Shown: positions 6,464 to 14,227, counted from the first letter of the stretch. The stretch is DNA of 17,745 bases from JBOHCT01 sp050699055 (GCA_050699055.1 JBOHCT010000079.1:1-17745); one strand, 5' to 3'. Numbers and translations are program-made. The notes: a model not told the origin generated them from the letters alone.

Positions 6464-8022
6464 GCGACACCACCAGGCGGGCCGGCCTCCGTACGGTCGC
6501 GCGCGGCGGCTCGCTCAACGCGGCAGGCGCCGCGGTCGCCGCGCTGGCCGGTGTCGGGCTCACCATCGTCGTGACGCGCGCGTTCGACCGGCGCGAGGCC
6601 GGCGTGTTCTTCGCCGCCACCTCGGTCTTCCTGCTCGCGAAGGCTGTCGCCAAGCTCGGCACGCAGACCGGCGTGGTCTACTTCGTGGCGAGAGTTCGTG
6701 CCCTCGGCGCGTCGGCGCGCGTCGGTCGCCTGCTGTCCGTGGCGCTCACGCCCGTGGTGGCCTGCGGCGTACTGCTCGGCCTCGCCCTGTTCATCCTGGC
6801 GCCGGGAATCGCCGGCCTCGTCGCGACCGACGAGCCCGGGCGTTTCGCGATGTACCTTCGGGTGCTGGCCGTGCTCCTGCCGGTCGCGGCGGTGTCCGAT
6901 GTGGGTCTCGCGGCCACCCGTGGGTACGGCACCATGCGGCCGACGGCGCTCCTCGACAACATCGGCCGCCCGCTCGGCCAGCTCCTCCTCGTGCTCGCCG
7001 TCGCTGCTTTCGGCGGCAGCACGCTGCTGGGCCTGGCCTGGGCGGGGCCCTATGTCGTCCTCGCCGCGATCGGGTGGTGGTGGCTCGGCGTGATCCGCCG
7101 GCGTCGCGACGCCGCCGCGGCGAACGAAGAGACGGACCCCGGTCCTAGCACCCGGACGGCCCGGGACTTCTGGCGCTACACCAGCCCGCGTGCCCTGTCC
7201 TCGGTCGCGCAGCTCGGGCTGCAGCGGCTCGACATCATCCTGGTCGCGGCGCTGGCCGGCGCGCCGGCGGCGGCGATCTACGCGGCCGCCACCCGCTTCC
7301 TCGTCGTCGGCCAGCTCGGCAGCCGGGCGATCGCGCTCGCGGTCCAGCCCCGCATGAGCGCCCTTCTCGCCCGCGACGACCGCGGGGCGGTTCGCGAGCT
7401 GTACCAGACGTCGACCGCGTGGCTGGTGCTCGCCCTCTGGCCGGCCTATCTGCTGTTCGCGCTGTTCGCGCCGTACGTCCTCCGGATCTTCGGCGGGGGA
7501 TACGAGGCGGGCACCCCGGTCGTCGTCGTGCTCGCCCTCGCGATGATGGTGGCCACGGGCTGCGGGGCCGTCGACATGGTGTTGAACATGGCCGGGCGCA
7601 CGACCTGGACGCTCGCCAACGTTCTCGTGGCGCTGGCGGTCAATGTCGGCATCGACCTTCTCCTCATCCCCCGCATGGGCGTGCTCGGCGCCGCGGTCGG
7701 TTGGGCGGTCGCGATCGCCGTCACCAACGTCGTACCGGTCGCGCAGCTCGGGTACGCCCTGCGGCTGCACCCGTTCGGCCGGGGCACGCTCGGGGCATTC
7801 GCGCTCGCCGGTCTCTGCTTCGGCGCGCTGCCCGCCGCGACGCGACTGATAGCGGGGAATGGGCTGTTTCCCCTCCTCGGAGCGACATTTTGCGGCACGA
7901 TGCTCTATGGCCTCGGGTGCTGGCGGTGGCGTCGCGGGCTGCGGCTCGGCACCTTCCGTGCCGTCTTGCCGACGAGGAGGGGAACTCTTGGCGGGCAAAG
8001 GCGTGGGCGCGTGGCGGCCTGA
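6460..8022 (+). CDS. Wzx-like polysaccharide flippase (MOP superfamily)
   Basis: A 520-residue polytopic protein with about 14 hydrophobic segments and a short basic loop near the middle, the layout of the oligosaccharidyl-lipid/polysaccharide flippase family (Wzx, MurJ relatives). Such proteins move undecaprenyl-diphosphate-linked repeat units from the inner to the outer face of the membrane. ATG 6460 overlaps the sulfotransferase stop (ATGA) and is preferred over the in-frame GTG at 6430, which would add ten residues inside the upstream gene. Its stop is 3 nt from the next GTG. Its place between two sulfotransferases suggests that sulfation happens on the lipid-linked unit before export, which also fits the cytoplasmic location of PAPS. 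MOP flippases have no short catalytic motif, so the assignment rests on topology, length and context. Confidence 0.82.
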   Translation: MSDTTRRAGLRTVARGGSLNAAGAAVAALAGVGLTIVVTRAFDRREAGVFFAATSVFLLAKAVAKLGTQTGVVYFVARVRALGASARVGRLLSVALTPVVACGVLLGLALFILAPGIAGLVATDEPGRFAMYLRVLAVLLPVAAVSDVGLAATRGYGTMRPTALLDNIGRPLGQLLLVLAVAAFGGSTLLGLAWAGPYVVLAAIGWWWLGVIRRRRDAAAANEETDPGPSTRTARDFWRYTSPRALSSVAQLGLQRLDIILVAALAGAPAAAIYAAATRFLVVGQLGSRAIALAVQPRMSALLARDDRGAVRELYQTSTAWLVLALWPAYLLFALFAPYVLRIFGGGYEAGTPVVVVLALAMMVATGCGAVDMVLNMAGRTTWTLANVLVALAVNVGIDLLLIPRMGVLGAAVGWAVAIAVTNVVPVAQLGYALRLHPFGRGTLGAFALAGLCFGALPAATRLIAGNGLFPLLGATFCGTMLYGLGCWRWRRGLRLGTFRAVLPTRRGTLGGQRRGRVAA

Positions 8023-8025
8023 GCC

Positions 8026-9003
8026 GTGACGGCCGCGGCGGCTGACCGACCCGTACTCGTCACCGGCCTGCCGCGCAGCGGTACGAGCTGGGTCGGCAAG
8101 ATGCTCCAGGCCAGCGGCCAGGTCGTGTACATCAACGAGCCGCTCAACCCCCGGCATCCGCCCGGCCGCTCGCCCGGCGTCCTGCGGGCGGAGGTCCCCT
8201 GCTACTTCCCCTACGTCTGCCCGGACAACGAAGACGGGTGGCTGCGCGCGTTCCGCGACACGCTCGCGCTGCGCTACGACCTGGCGGCCGAGCTGCGGCG
8301 CAACCGCCGCCCGTACGACCTGGCGCGGGCGGCCAAGTACCGCACCGCCTTCGCTCTCGGCCGGTGGCGCGGGTGGCGCCCCTTGCTCGACGATCCCTAC
8401 GCGGTGCTGTCCGCCGGATGGTTCGCGGAGCGGCTCGGCTGCCGGGTAATCGTCCTCGTCCGCGATCCCGTCGCGGTCGCCGGCAGCTGGCAGCGCCTGG
8501 GCTGGGTGGTCGACCCCAGCGAGCTCCTCGGCCAGCCGCTGCTCGTCCGCGACCTGCCCGGTCCGAACAAGCGGGAGCTGGAGGCGTTCTCGGGCGGCGG
8601 CGACACGGTGGCCGCGACGGCGGCGCTGTGGCGCGCGACGTACGCCATGGCCCGGCGGGCCGAGAGCCTGCCAGGGGTGTCGATACACCGCTACGAGGAC
8701 CTCGCCCGTGACCCCTTGGCGTGTTTCCGCGAGATCTATGCCCTGTGCGGGCTAGCGTGGACGGGTCGTGTAGTTGAACGGATACAGCGGGCGACGAGCG
8801 GCACGACCTCCGCGCAGCGTGCCCACGCGTGGAGCCTGTCCGGTGGGCTGTCTCGGACGGCCTACCGTCCCATGGACTCCCGGACGACCGCCTCGGCGGC
8901 CGTGCGGCGCCTCGCGCCGGACCAGGCCGCGCGGGTGCGGCAGCTGACCGCCGACGTCGCGCAGGGCTTCTACGGGGAGGAGGAGGTCGTGAGGGGTGAC
9001 TGA
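8026..9003 (+). CDS. PAPS-dependent sulfotransferase (second of three)
   Basis: A 325-residue sulfotransferase-family protein clearly different from its neighbours. VTGLPRSGTSWVGKML (12-27) is the phosphosulfate-binding loop at the very N-terminus. YINEPLNP (35-42) follows it, and VIVLVRDPVAVAGSW (141-155) carries the Arg and Ser that bind the PAP 3'-phosphate. The long middle insertion before that segment resembles the larger bacterial sulfotransferases that act on glycan or lipid acceptors. The acceptor is unknown; in this operon a second position on the same polysaccharide is likely. GTG 8026 begins 3 nt after the flippase stop and places the first strand seven or eight residues in, so an upstream start is not needed. 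Its 3' end overlaps the next gene by 8 nt and contains that gene's purine-rich ribosome site (about 8976-8986). Confidence 0.87.
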   Translation: MTAAAADRPVLVTGLPRSGTSWVGKMLQASGQVVYINEPLNPRHPPGRSPGVLRAEVPCYFPYVCPDNEDGWLRAFRDTLALRYDLAAELRRNRRPYDLARAAKYRTAFALGRWRGWRPLLDDPYAVLSAGWFAERLGCRVIVLVRDPVAVAGSWQRLGWVVDPSELLGQPLLVRDLPGPNKRELEAFSGGGDTVAATAALWRATYAMARRAESLPGVSIHRYEDLARDPLACFREIYALCGLAWTGRVVERIQRATSGTTSAQRAHAWSLSGGLSRTAYRPMDSRTTASAAVRRLAPDQAARVRQLTADVAQGFYGEEEVVRGD

Positions 9004-9466
9004 ACCGCCGGAGGCGCCGCACGCGCTGCTCGTCGGGTCGAGTGGCGGTCACCTGAAGCAGCTGATCGCCCTCGAACCGTGGTGGGTCGGCCGTGCGCGC
9101 ACGTGGGCCACGTTCGATACGCCCGACGCGCGGTCGCTGCTCACCGACGAGCATGTCGTCTGGACCCACTATCCGACGACCCGCAATATCCCGAACCTCG
9201 TCCGCAACTTCCGGCTCGCCCTCGGTGCCCTGCGCCGCCTGCGTCCGGACGTCGTCGTGTCGACGGGGGCGGGGGTGGCGGTTCCGTTCTTCGCCGTCGC
9301 CCGGCTTCTACGGATCCCGACCGTCTACATCGAGGTGTACGACCGGATCGAGAGACCGACCCTCACCGGCCGCCTGTGCCGTCCGTTCACCTCGCTCTTC
9401 CTGGTGCAGTGGGAGGAGCAGCGCCGCTTCTACCCGGAGGCCGTCGTAGTGGGGACCCTGCTGTGA
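8996..9466 (+). CDS. Alg14/PssD-like glycosyltransferase subunit
   Basis: A 156-residue protein matching the Alg14/PssD/CpsF family, the N-terminal half of a GT-B glycosyltransferase that is split into two proteins. VGSSGGHL (13-20) is the family's opening glycine motif, VVSTGAGVAVPFF (about 87-99) follows, and YIEVYDRIERPTLTGR (110-125) precedes a LVQWEEQ end. In eukaryotes Alg13/Alg14, and in streptococci and rhizobia the matching pairs, add the second sugar to a polyprenyl-diphosphate-linked first sugar. Alg14-type subunits hold the acceptor and recruit the catalytic, nucleotide-sugar-binding partner to the membrane. Here that partner is the N-terminal domain of the next gene. GTG 8996 follows a GGAGGAGGAGG run. 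The stop and the next start share GTGA at 9463-9466. Confidence 0.87.
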   Translation: MTEPPEAPHALLVGSSGGHLKQLIALEPWWVGRARTWATFDTPDARSLLTDEHVVWTHYPTTRNIPNLVRNFRLALGALRRLRPDVVVSTGAGVAVPFFAVARLLRIPTVYIEVYDRIERPTLTGRLCRPFTSLFLVQWEEQRRFYPEAVVVGTLL

Positions 9467-10935
9467 GGCTTCCGCTCGTGTTCGTCTCGGTCGGCACCGA
9501 CCACCACCGGTTCGACCGGCTGATGGCGTGGATCGAAAGGTGGCTGGCCGACGGCGCGCCCGCGAGGTGCCTGGTCCAGTACGGCGCGTCCCGCCTTCCG
9601 GAGCACGCGGAGGGTGCCGCGTACCTCGACCACGACGCGCTCGCCCGGACCATGCGCGACGCCGACGTCGTGGTCTGCCACGGGGGGCCCTCGACGATCG
9701 CCGAGGCGCGCCGCGCCGGGCATCTCCCGATCGTCGTACCCCGTGTCCGCGCCGAGGGCGAGCACGTCGACGACCATCAGCTGCACTTCACCGACCGGCT
9801 GACCGGCGAGGGGCTGGTGCACCGCTGCGAGACCGAGGAATCCTTCCGCGCTGCCCTGGACGGGGCGCTGGCCGACCCCGAGACGTTTCTGATCACGGCA
9901 CCGACCGAGGACGGCTCGGTGGCGACGTCCGTGCACCGGGCCGGACGGCTGATCGACACCCTGCTGGCCGTGCGTGGCCGGCACGAGCCCCCGGCGATTC
10001 CGGCACCCCTCGCCGAGCCGGCCCGCTGGCCGTCGGTGTCTGTCGTCGTGCCGACCCGCGACCGGCCGGAGCTGCTGCGACGGACGCTCGACAGCGTGCT
10101 CGAACAAGACTACCCGGGCGACATCCGCTGCGTCGTGGTCTTCGACCGATGCGACCCCGACAAGGGCATCGCCGTCGATGACCCGCACCGCTCCGTCTCG
10201 GTAGTCGCCAACGACCGCACGCCCGGCCTCGCGGGCACCCGCAACGCCGGCATCCTCGCCGCCGACGGCGAGCTCGTCGCCTTCTGCGACGACGACGACA
10301 CCTGGCGGCCCGACAAGCTACGCGCGCAGGTCACGGCGCTCGCCGCCGAACCAGACGCCGCCCTCTGCTGCTGCGGCATCACGGTCTGGTACGACCGCAG
10401 GTCGATCGACCGTACGCTTCCGGTGCGCCGGGTCGGGCTCGCCGACCTGCTCCGGTCGCGGCTGGCGGAGCTGCACCCGTCCACGTTCCTGCTGCGGCGC
10501 TCGGCGTTGGTCGGCGAGATGGGGCTGGTCGCGGAGGACATCCCCGGCAGCTACGCGGAAGACTACGAGCTGTTGCTGCGCGCGGCCCGCCACGGCCCGA
10601 TCGTCAACGTCCCCGAGCCGTACGTCCGTGTCCTCTGGCACCGCCGCTCGCACTTCGCCCGCCGCTGGGGAACGATCGCGTCCGCGCTGAGTTGGCTGCT
10701 CGACCGCTACCCGGAGTTCCGCCTCGACTCGAAGGGGCTCGCCCGGGTGGCGGGCCAGGTGGCCTTCGCCGAGGCCGCCGCTGGACGGCGCGGGGACGCG
10801 CTGCGCTGGGCGATCCGTACCCTACGGGCGAGCCCGCGCGAGCCGCGCGCCTACCTCGCGCTCGCGGTGGGAAGCGGGCTCGTACGCGCCGATCGTGTCC
10901 TGCGTGCGCTCAACGCCCGCGGCCACGGCCTGTGA
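9463..10935 (+). CDS. Fusion of Alg13/PssE-like domain with a GT2-family glycosyltransferase
   Basis: A 490-residue two-domain protein. Residues 3-165 are Alg13/PssE-like (GT28 C-terminal fold): FVSVGTDHHRFDRL opens the domain, and VVCHGGPSTIAEA with IVVPR forms the UDP-sugar-binding region. After a Pro-rich linker (about 170-190), residues 190-400 are a GT-A glycosyltransferase of family 2 type. SVSVVVPTRDRPELLRRTLD begins near 190, GLAGTRNAG follows, FCDDDDTW gives the metal-binding Asp run (276-279), and EDYELLLRA fits the catalytic-base region. About 90 C-terminal residues look helical. The first half should pair with the Alg14-like protein before it, and the second half could add the next sugar. 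GTG 9463 is chosen from the GTGA overlap and because the frame upstream runs inside the Alg14 gene. Nothing suggests a frameshift join: spacing and linker look natural. The 3' end is overlapped by the convergent gene. Confidence 0.88.
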   Translation: MRLPLVFVSVGTDHHRFDRLMAWIERWLADGAPARCLVQYGASRLPEHAEGAAYLDHDALARTMRDADVVVCHGGPSTIAEARRAGHLPIVVPRVRAEGEHVDDHQLHFTDRLTGEGLVHRCETEESFRAALDGALADPETFLITAPTEDGSVATSVHRAGRLIDTLLAVRGRHEPPAIPAPLAEPARWPSVSVVVPTRDRPELLRRTLDSVLEQDYPGDIRCVVVFDRCDPDKGIAVDDPHRSVSVVANDRTPGLAGTRNAGILAADGELVAFCDDDDTWRPDKLRAQVTALAAEPDAALCCCGITVWYDRRSIDRTLPVRRVGLADLLRSRLAELHPSTFLLRRSALVGEMGLVAEDIPGSYAEDYELLLRAARHGPIVNVPEPYVRVLWHRRSHFARRWGTIASALSWLLDRYPEFRLDSKGLARVAGQVAFAEAAAGRRGDALRWAIRTLRASPREPRAYLALAVGSGLVRADRVLRALNARGHGL

Positions 10936-11510
10936 GTCCCCTTTCCCCGCCCACACAGTGCCCACCACCAAGATCCCGACGTGCGGTCCAGAGGCGCAGC
11001 ACACTCACCCGCCCGACCACACACCGAGATCAGCTGGATGACGGCCGCCGGATGGGACCGCTGCAGGAGGTCCAGGCCCTCCTCAACGGTTGTGAAGCCG
11101 CACAACCGGTACAACAGGCGGATGTCGTCGACGTCAGCGTCCACCCGCGACGCCCGCAGCTTCATCGCGAGCAGGTACCGGGGCGACGCGATCGAGACCC
11201 GCAAAGAAGAGGACTCGAAGAAGAACCGAGGATCCGGGTCTTCCCCTGGCAAGAAGCCCTTCACGGCGTCGTTGAGCCAGTCGTCCTCCAGACCGTGTCG
11301 CTGTCCGACCGCCACCGCAGCCTCACGTACGACTCTTGTTGGCGCAAAGACCGCGTCCAGATCACGTGTCGCGCGCCGGGCGTCGTAGGCGAGGGCCAGT
11401 GCGGCGCCACCCACGAGGAACGCATCCGCCTGCGCCCCGCGCCGCTGCAGCTCGTCGGCAAGTTCGTTCAGCAGGGACTCGATGCCGGCCCTGTCGAAGG
11501 GCGTGGTCAC
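10851..11510 (-). CDS. DxD nucleotidyltransferase-like protein (DUF6036/AbiEii-like), with read-through C-terminus
   Basis: A 219-residue protein. Residues 1-150 look like a minimal nucleotidyltransferase. FLVGGAALALAYDARRATRDLDAVF (about 31-55) gives the GG motif and the DLD metal-binding pair, DWLNDAVKGF follows, and ASPRYLLAMKL plus DADVDDIRLL complete the family pattern. Relatives occur as stand-alone proteins and in toxin-antitoxin or abortive-infection pairs. GTG 11510 overlaps the stop of the gene before it (GTGA), so the two are coupled. The last 60 or so residues are Arg/Ser-rich with no family resemblance, and they run 85 bases antisense into the glycosyltransferase gene, so the original stop has probably been lost. 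A one-base shift near 11030 would end the protein at 11005-11007. The nucleotidyltransferase fold is well supported; a toxic or defensive role is inference. Confidence 0.68.
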   Translation of the reverse strand: MTTPFDRAGIESLLNELADELQRRGAQADAFLVGGAALALAYDARRATRDLDAVFAPTRVVREAAVAVGQRHGLEDDWLNDAVKGFLPGEDPDPRFFFESSSLRVSIASPRYLLAMKLRASRVDADVDDIRLLYRLCGFTTVEEGLDLLQRSHPAAVIQLISVCGRAGECAAPLDRTSGSWWWALCGRGKGTHRPWPRALSARRTRSARTSPLPTASAR

Positions 11511-11914
11511 ACCCGCTCCAGCCCGTTGGCGGCGATGAACACGCCCCGCCGTCTGAACGACAGGGGAGATTCACGCAGCGACCAAGGGTGCATCCCGGGC
11601 AGCTCGGTAACGAACCACCAATCGTCCGTGACGCGTGTGGGGTCTCTTGCCCATCCGGGCACTGGCCACCCGTCCCGACGCGCCAGGTGCTCGGCAAGAG
11701 CCGCGAAGGCAGCATCGACACGACGGTCCCCGGTGAACTCCGGGGGCTCACTGAAGGTAGCAGCAGCTGTTTCCTGCCCCACGAGCTTGAGCCGTGACTC
11801 GTACACGTCGAGAAGCTGCAGGACAGCGTGCCGCCACACCGTCGACAGCGAGTCACCGCGCCGCAGGAGCGCGGTGGCATCGCGCGCCCCACGCGCCACG
11901 CTGTACTCGCTCAT
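11507..11914 (-). CDS. small protein of unknown family, coupled to the nucleotidyltransferase
   Basis: A 135-residue protein I cannot place in a family. The N-terminal half looks helical with basic stretches, and the C-terminal half contains a Trp-rich segment (DDWWFVTELPGMHPW). It ends FIAANGLERV, overlapping the nucleotidyltransferase start by four bases. ATG 11914 is chosen because GGAGG lies 7 nt upstream of it (11922-11926, minus strand). An in-frame extension to 12019 would add 35 residues without an equal site and with Arg-rich content. A small coupled gene before an NTase is the usual order for an antitoxin-like or regulatory partner, but no DNA-binding motif can be pointed to. It has no export signal and is divergent from the chagasin-like gene. 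Confidence 0.6.
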   Translation of the reverse strand: MSEYSVARGARDATALLRRGDSLSTVWRHAVLQLLDVYESRLKLVGQETAAATFSEPPEFTGDRRVDAAFAALAEHLARRDGWPVPGWARDPTRVTDDWWFVTELPGMHPWSLRESPLSFRRRGVFIAANGLERV

Positions 11915-11921
11915 CACCCTT

Positions 11922-11926
11922 CCTCC
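11922..11926 (-). promoter_or_regulatory. Shine-Dalgarno GGAGG deciding start 11914
   Basis: On the minus strand GGAGG is followed by a 7-nt spacer and ATG at 11914-11912. This is the best-spaced ribosome site for the small coupled protein and is the reason the shorter start was preferred. Confidence 0.6.
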
Positions 11927-12101
11927 GCGACGTCGACGCACTGTCCGCAGCGGGTCCCTCATGAGCGGGCGTATCCACATCTGATCGAGAGGAGGCAGCG
12001 TCACGTACGACGGAACCACATACGCGCGCGCTGGCGCGTCGGGCGCGACTCGCCGCCGCCCGCCCCTACGCTGGGGTACAAGGAATCGCCGGGGGGATGC
12101 G

Positions 12102-12410
12102 ATGTCGGTGCTGGAGGTCCACGACGCGGGCTCGCAGGTGCGGGCTTCGGTAGGCGACGAGCTCGTCGTCCGCCTCGCGGAGAACGCCGCGACCGGCTAC
12201 CAGTGGAGGGTCGGAGCCCTGGCCCCGGCGCTCACCGTCGAGTCCAGTCGGCTGGAGATCGACGGCGGGGGGCTCGGCGCCGCGAGCGAGCGGGTGCTCA
12301 GGCTCCGCGCGGTCGAGCCCGGCCAGAGCACCGTCCGTCTCACCCTCGAACGACCCTGGGAGCAGGCCCGGCCGCAGGGTCAGTTCGACTTCGTCGTCCG
12401 CGTGCGCTGA
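12102..12410 (+). CDS. Chagasin-type cysteine peptidase inhibitor (family I42)
   Basis: A 102-residue all-beta protein with all three inhibitory loops of the chagasin family. ENAATGYQW (27-35) matches the NPTTGY-type loop, GGGLGA (55-60) the glycine-rich loop, and ERPWE (83-87) the RPW loop. Together these loops block the active-site cleft of papain-family (C1) cysteine peptidases. Length is typical for the domain alone. No signal peptide or lipobox is present, so a cytoplasmic role is more likely than defence against outside peptidases, unlike many secreted bacterial homologues. The ATG follows a GGGGGG run at about 5 nt. The gene stands alone between a divergent pair and a convergent sulfotransferase gene whose 3' end overlaps it by 31 bp. 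No cysteine peptidase gene is visible in the window, so its target is unknown. Confidence 0.87.
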   Translation: MSVLEVHDAGSQVRASVGDELVVRLAENAATGYQWRVGALAPALTVESSRLEIDGGGLGAASERVLRLRAVEPGQSTVRLTLERPWEQARPQGQFDFVVRVR

Positions 12411-13381
12411 CAGCGCCTGTCGCCCGGCGGGTCGCCGGCTCCCGCCTCGAGAGGGCCGAGGTAGCCGTACCGGGCGAGCAGCGGGAGGGTCAGAGCCGTC
12501 ACCAGCCCGCGGTCGAGCGTAGGCAGCCGCGACCGCCAGGCGTCGTCCACCCGCAGGGCAACACGCCCGGTCTCGAAACGCATCGGGTTGCCCGAGACGG
12601 TATGACAGGGGCCGAGCAGGGCGCCCTGCCCGCTCAGGAACCCGAGGGAGCCCTCACAGGGGAAGCCGGAGAGGGCGGCCGCCGCGCGCACCGCCGCGAC
12701 CGGGTCGGCGGGGACGCGCTCGTACCGCATCAGCCGCGTGGGGGTACCGCACCGGCCGAGCAGGTGGAACGCGAGGTTCTGCGCGGTCCAGTGGGCGGCC
12801 GCACGAGCGGGCGAGAAGCGAGCCATGTACGTCTCGCGGTCGCGGTCCGGCGACTCCGGCCTGCGTACGGCTTTTGTCCACGAGTAGGCGACCCCGCGGC
12901 TGTCGCGCACGACGTGGAGCACCCGGAGGTCCACGTCGGGGTGCCAGCGCAGGCAGAAGGCCAGTGAGGCGTGTTTGCTCGAGTCGATGACGACGTCGCA
13001 GCCCGACACCTGGCGCACCGCCGCGTAGAGGCGGGCGTACAGGTCCCCGTACGCCCGCACGCTCGCCGCCAACCCTGCAGGAAGACGGGACCGGGCGAGC
13101 GCGGGGATGTTGCGCGTCCGGTCGACGGACGCCTTGAGTGCTCGCACGCGGCCCGGGTCGAGGGCGTGCCACCCGTCGAACGCCACCCGACCGACCTCGC
13201 CCCAGAACCCGCAGTCGTGGAACGACGCCCCGCACCCGCAACGCTCGCCCGCGACGAGACCGCGCTCCCACAGGTGGACCGTCTCACCGACCGCACACGC
13301 CGTGGGAAGCTCGCCGAGCAACCGCTCGACCAGGGTCGTACCGCTGCGCCCGAGCCCACCGAGGAAGAGAACGCGGGTCAT
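12380..13381 (-). CDS. PAPS-dependent sulfotransferase (third), with Cys-rich insert
   Basis: A 333-residue sulfotransferase. From ATG 13381, VLFLGGLGRSGTTLVERLL (4-22) is the phosphosulfate-binding loop. CGCGASFHDCGFW (48-60) is a CxC...C insert seen in a group of bacterial sulfotransferases, VIDSSKHAS (131-139) follows, and VLHVVRDSRGVAYSW (154-168) is the 3'-phosphate-binding segment. It differs from the other two, so it probably sulfates another position or acceptor. GTG 13411 in frame would add ten Arg-rich residues and has a weak GGCAGG site. I preferred ATG 13381 because it places the first strand at the N-terminus, as in relatives, but the ribosome site there is weak too. It follows the CysQ gene by 12-42 nt in the same operon. 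The last 15 or so residues are antisense to the chagasin gene and look non-conserved. Confidence 0.85.
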   Translation of the reverse strand: MTRVLFLGGLGRSGTTLVERLLGELPTACAVGETVHLWERGLVAGERCGCGASFHDCGFWGEVGRVAFDGWHALDPGRVRALKASVDRTRNIPALARSRLPAGLAASVRAYGDLYARLYAAVRQVSGCDVVIDSSKHASLAFCLRWHPDVDLRVLHVVRDSRGVAYSWTKAVRRPESPDRDRETYMARFSPARAAAHWTAQNLAFHLLGRCGTPTRLMRYERVPADPVAAVRAAAALSGFPCEGSLGFLSGQGALLGPCHTVSGNPMRFETGRVALRVDDAWRSRLPTLDRGLVTALTLPLLARYGYLGPLEAGAGDPPGDRRCQRTRTTKSN

Positions 13382-13423
13382 GCGGGGACGCGCGGACTTC
13401 CGTCGGCCCACGCGCGCCTGCCG

Positions 13424-14227
13424 TCACGGGTGGGCACGGGTGTTTCCCGCGGGCAGCGACACGGCCTGCGCGACGCCGGCGAGCACCTCCGGCGCGAGGG
13501 CGGGGTGGCAGACGATGAGGTCGGGCACCTTGGGTTCGGGCTGGTTGTAGGTGAGCGGGGAGCCGTCCATCCGTGACGTGTGAGCGCCGGCCGCGGCCGC
13601 GACCGCCACAGGGGCGGCGGAGTCCCACTCGTACTGGCCGCCGGCGTGTACGTAGACGTCGACGCGGCCGAGCAGGACCGCGGCGACCTTGGCTCCCGCC
13701 GAGCCCATCGGGACGAGCTCGGCGTCGAGGAGCTGGGCGAGCCGGGGGATGAAGGCGGGCGCGCGGGTACGGCTCACGGCAAGGCGCAGCTGGCGTTCCG
13801 CGCCCGGACGACTGCGGGCGGCCGACGGGTCGGCCAGGCGTGGCGGGCGGGAGCTGGTGAGCGTCGTCCCCTCGGCAGGGAGCGCCACCGCACCGGCCGC
13901 GAGCTCGCCGCGCTCCCACAGAGCGACATGGACGGCCCAGTCACGCCGGCCGCGCTCGGCGAACTCGCGGGTGCCGTCGAGCGGGTCGAGGATCCAGACA
14001 CGCGGGGAAGCGAGCCTGGCGCGGTCGTCGGCGCCTTCCTCGGAGAGCACCGCGTCGTCCGGCCGGGAGCGCCGCAGCGCGGCGAGCAGCTGTTCGTGGG
14101 ACGAACTGTCGCCGGCGGCGCGCAGCACGTCGGGGTCGTCGAACCCCTGCTCCGCGCGCAACGCCATGAGCTGGCGGCCCGCGCCCATCGCAAGGGTACG
14201 TGCGAGGGTCTGATCGTTCATGGGCAT
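13424..14227 (-). CDS. cysQ: CysQ-type 3'(2'),5'-bisphosphate nucleotidase (PAP phosphatase)
   Basis: A 267-residue member of the inositol-monophosphatase superfamily. AGDSSSHEQL (38-47), SEEGADD (62-68), WILDPLDGT (78-86) and EWDSAAPVAVA (200-210) give the metal- and phosphate-binding residues (Glu63/Glu64, Asp81, Asp84, Asp202). The GDxxSHE opening and EEGxDD spacing are those of actinobacterial CysQ and not of plain inositol-phosphate phosphatases. CysQ removes the 3'-phosphate of PAP, the inhibitory by-product of PAPS-using sulfotransferases, and some forms also act on PAPS. Its position directly before a sulfotransferase and after the priming transferase supports this role. ATG 14227 lies 3 nt after the upstream stop, and a second in-frame ATG two codons later (14221) is equally possible. 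Inositol-phosphate activity as a side reaction cannot be excluded. Confidence 0.88.
   Translation of the reverse strand: MPMNDQTLARTLAMGAGRQLMALRAEQGFDDPDVLRAAGDSSSHEQLLAALRRSRPDDAVLSEEGADDRARLASPRVWILDPLDGTREFAERGRRDWAVHVALWERGELAAGAVALPAEGTTLTSSRPPRLADPSAARSRPGAERQLRLAVSRTRAPAFIPRLAQLLDAELVPMGSAGAKVAAVLLGRVDVYVHAGGQYEWDSAAPVAVAAAAGAHTSRMDGSPLTYNQPEPKVPDLIVCHPALAPEVLAGVAQAVSLPAGNTRAHP

Noticed and set aside
6184..8688. 834-codon minus-strand frame antisense to flippase and sulfotransferases
   Set aside because: Its product is full of Arg, Glu, Gly and Gln with no domain, as expected from the antisense of GC-rich genes. The plus-strand genes have clear motifs and coupled starts.
12067..12072. 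TACGCT as a -10 box for the chagasin-like gene
   Set aside because: Position is suitable (29 nt before ATG) but no -35 sequence is seen at the right distance, so it is too weak to call.
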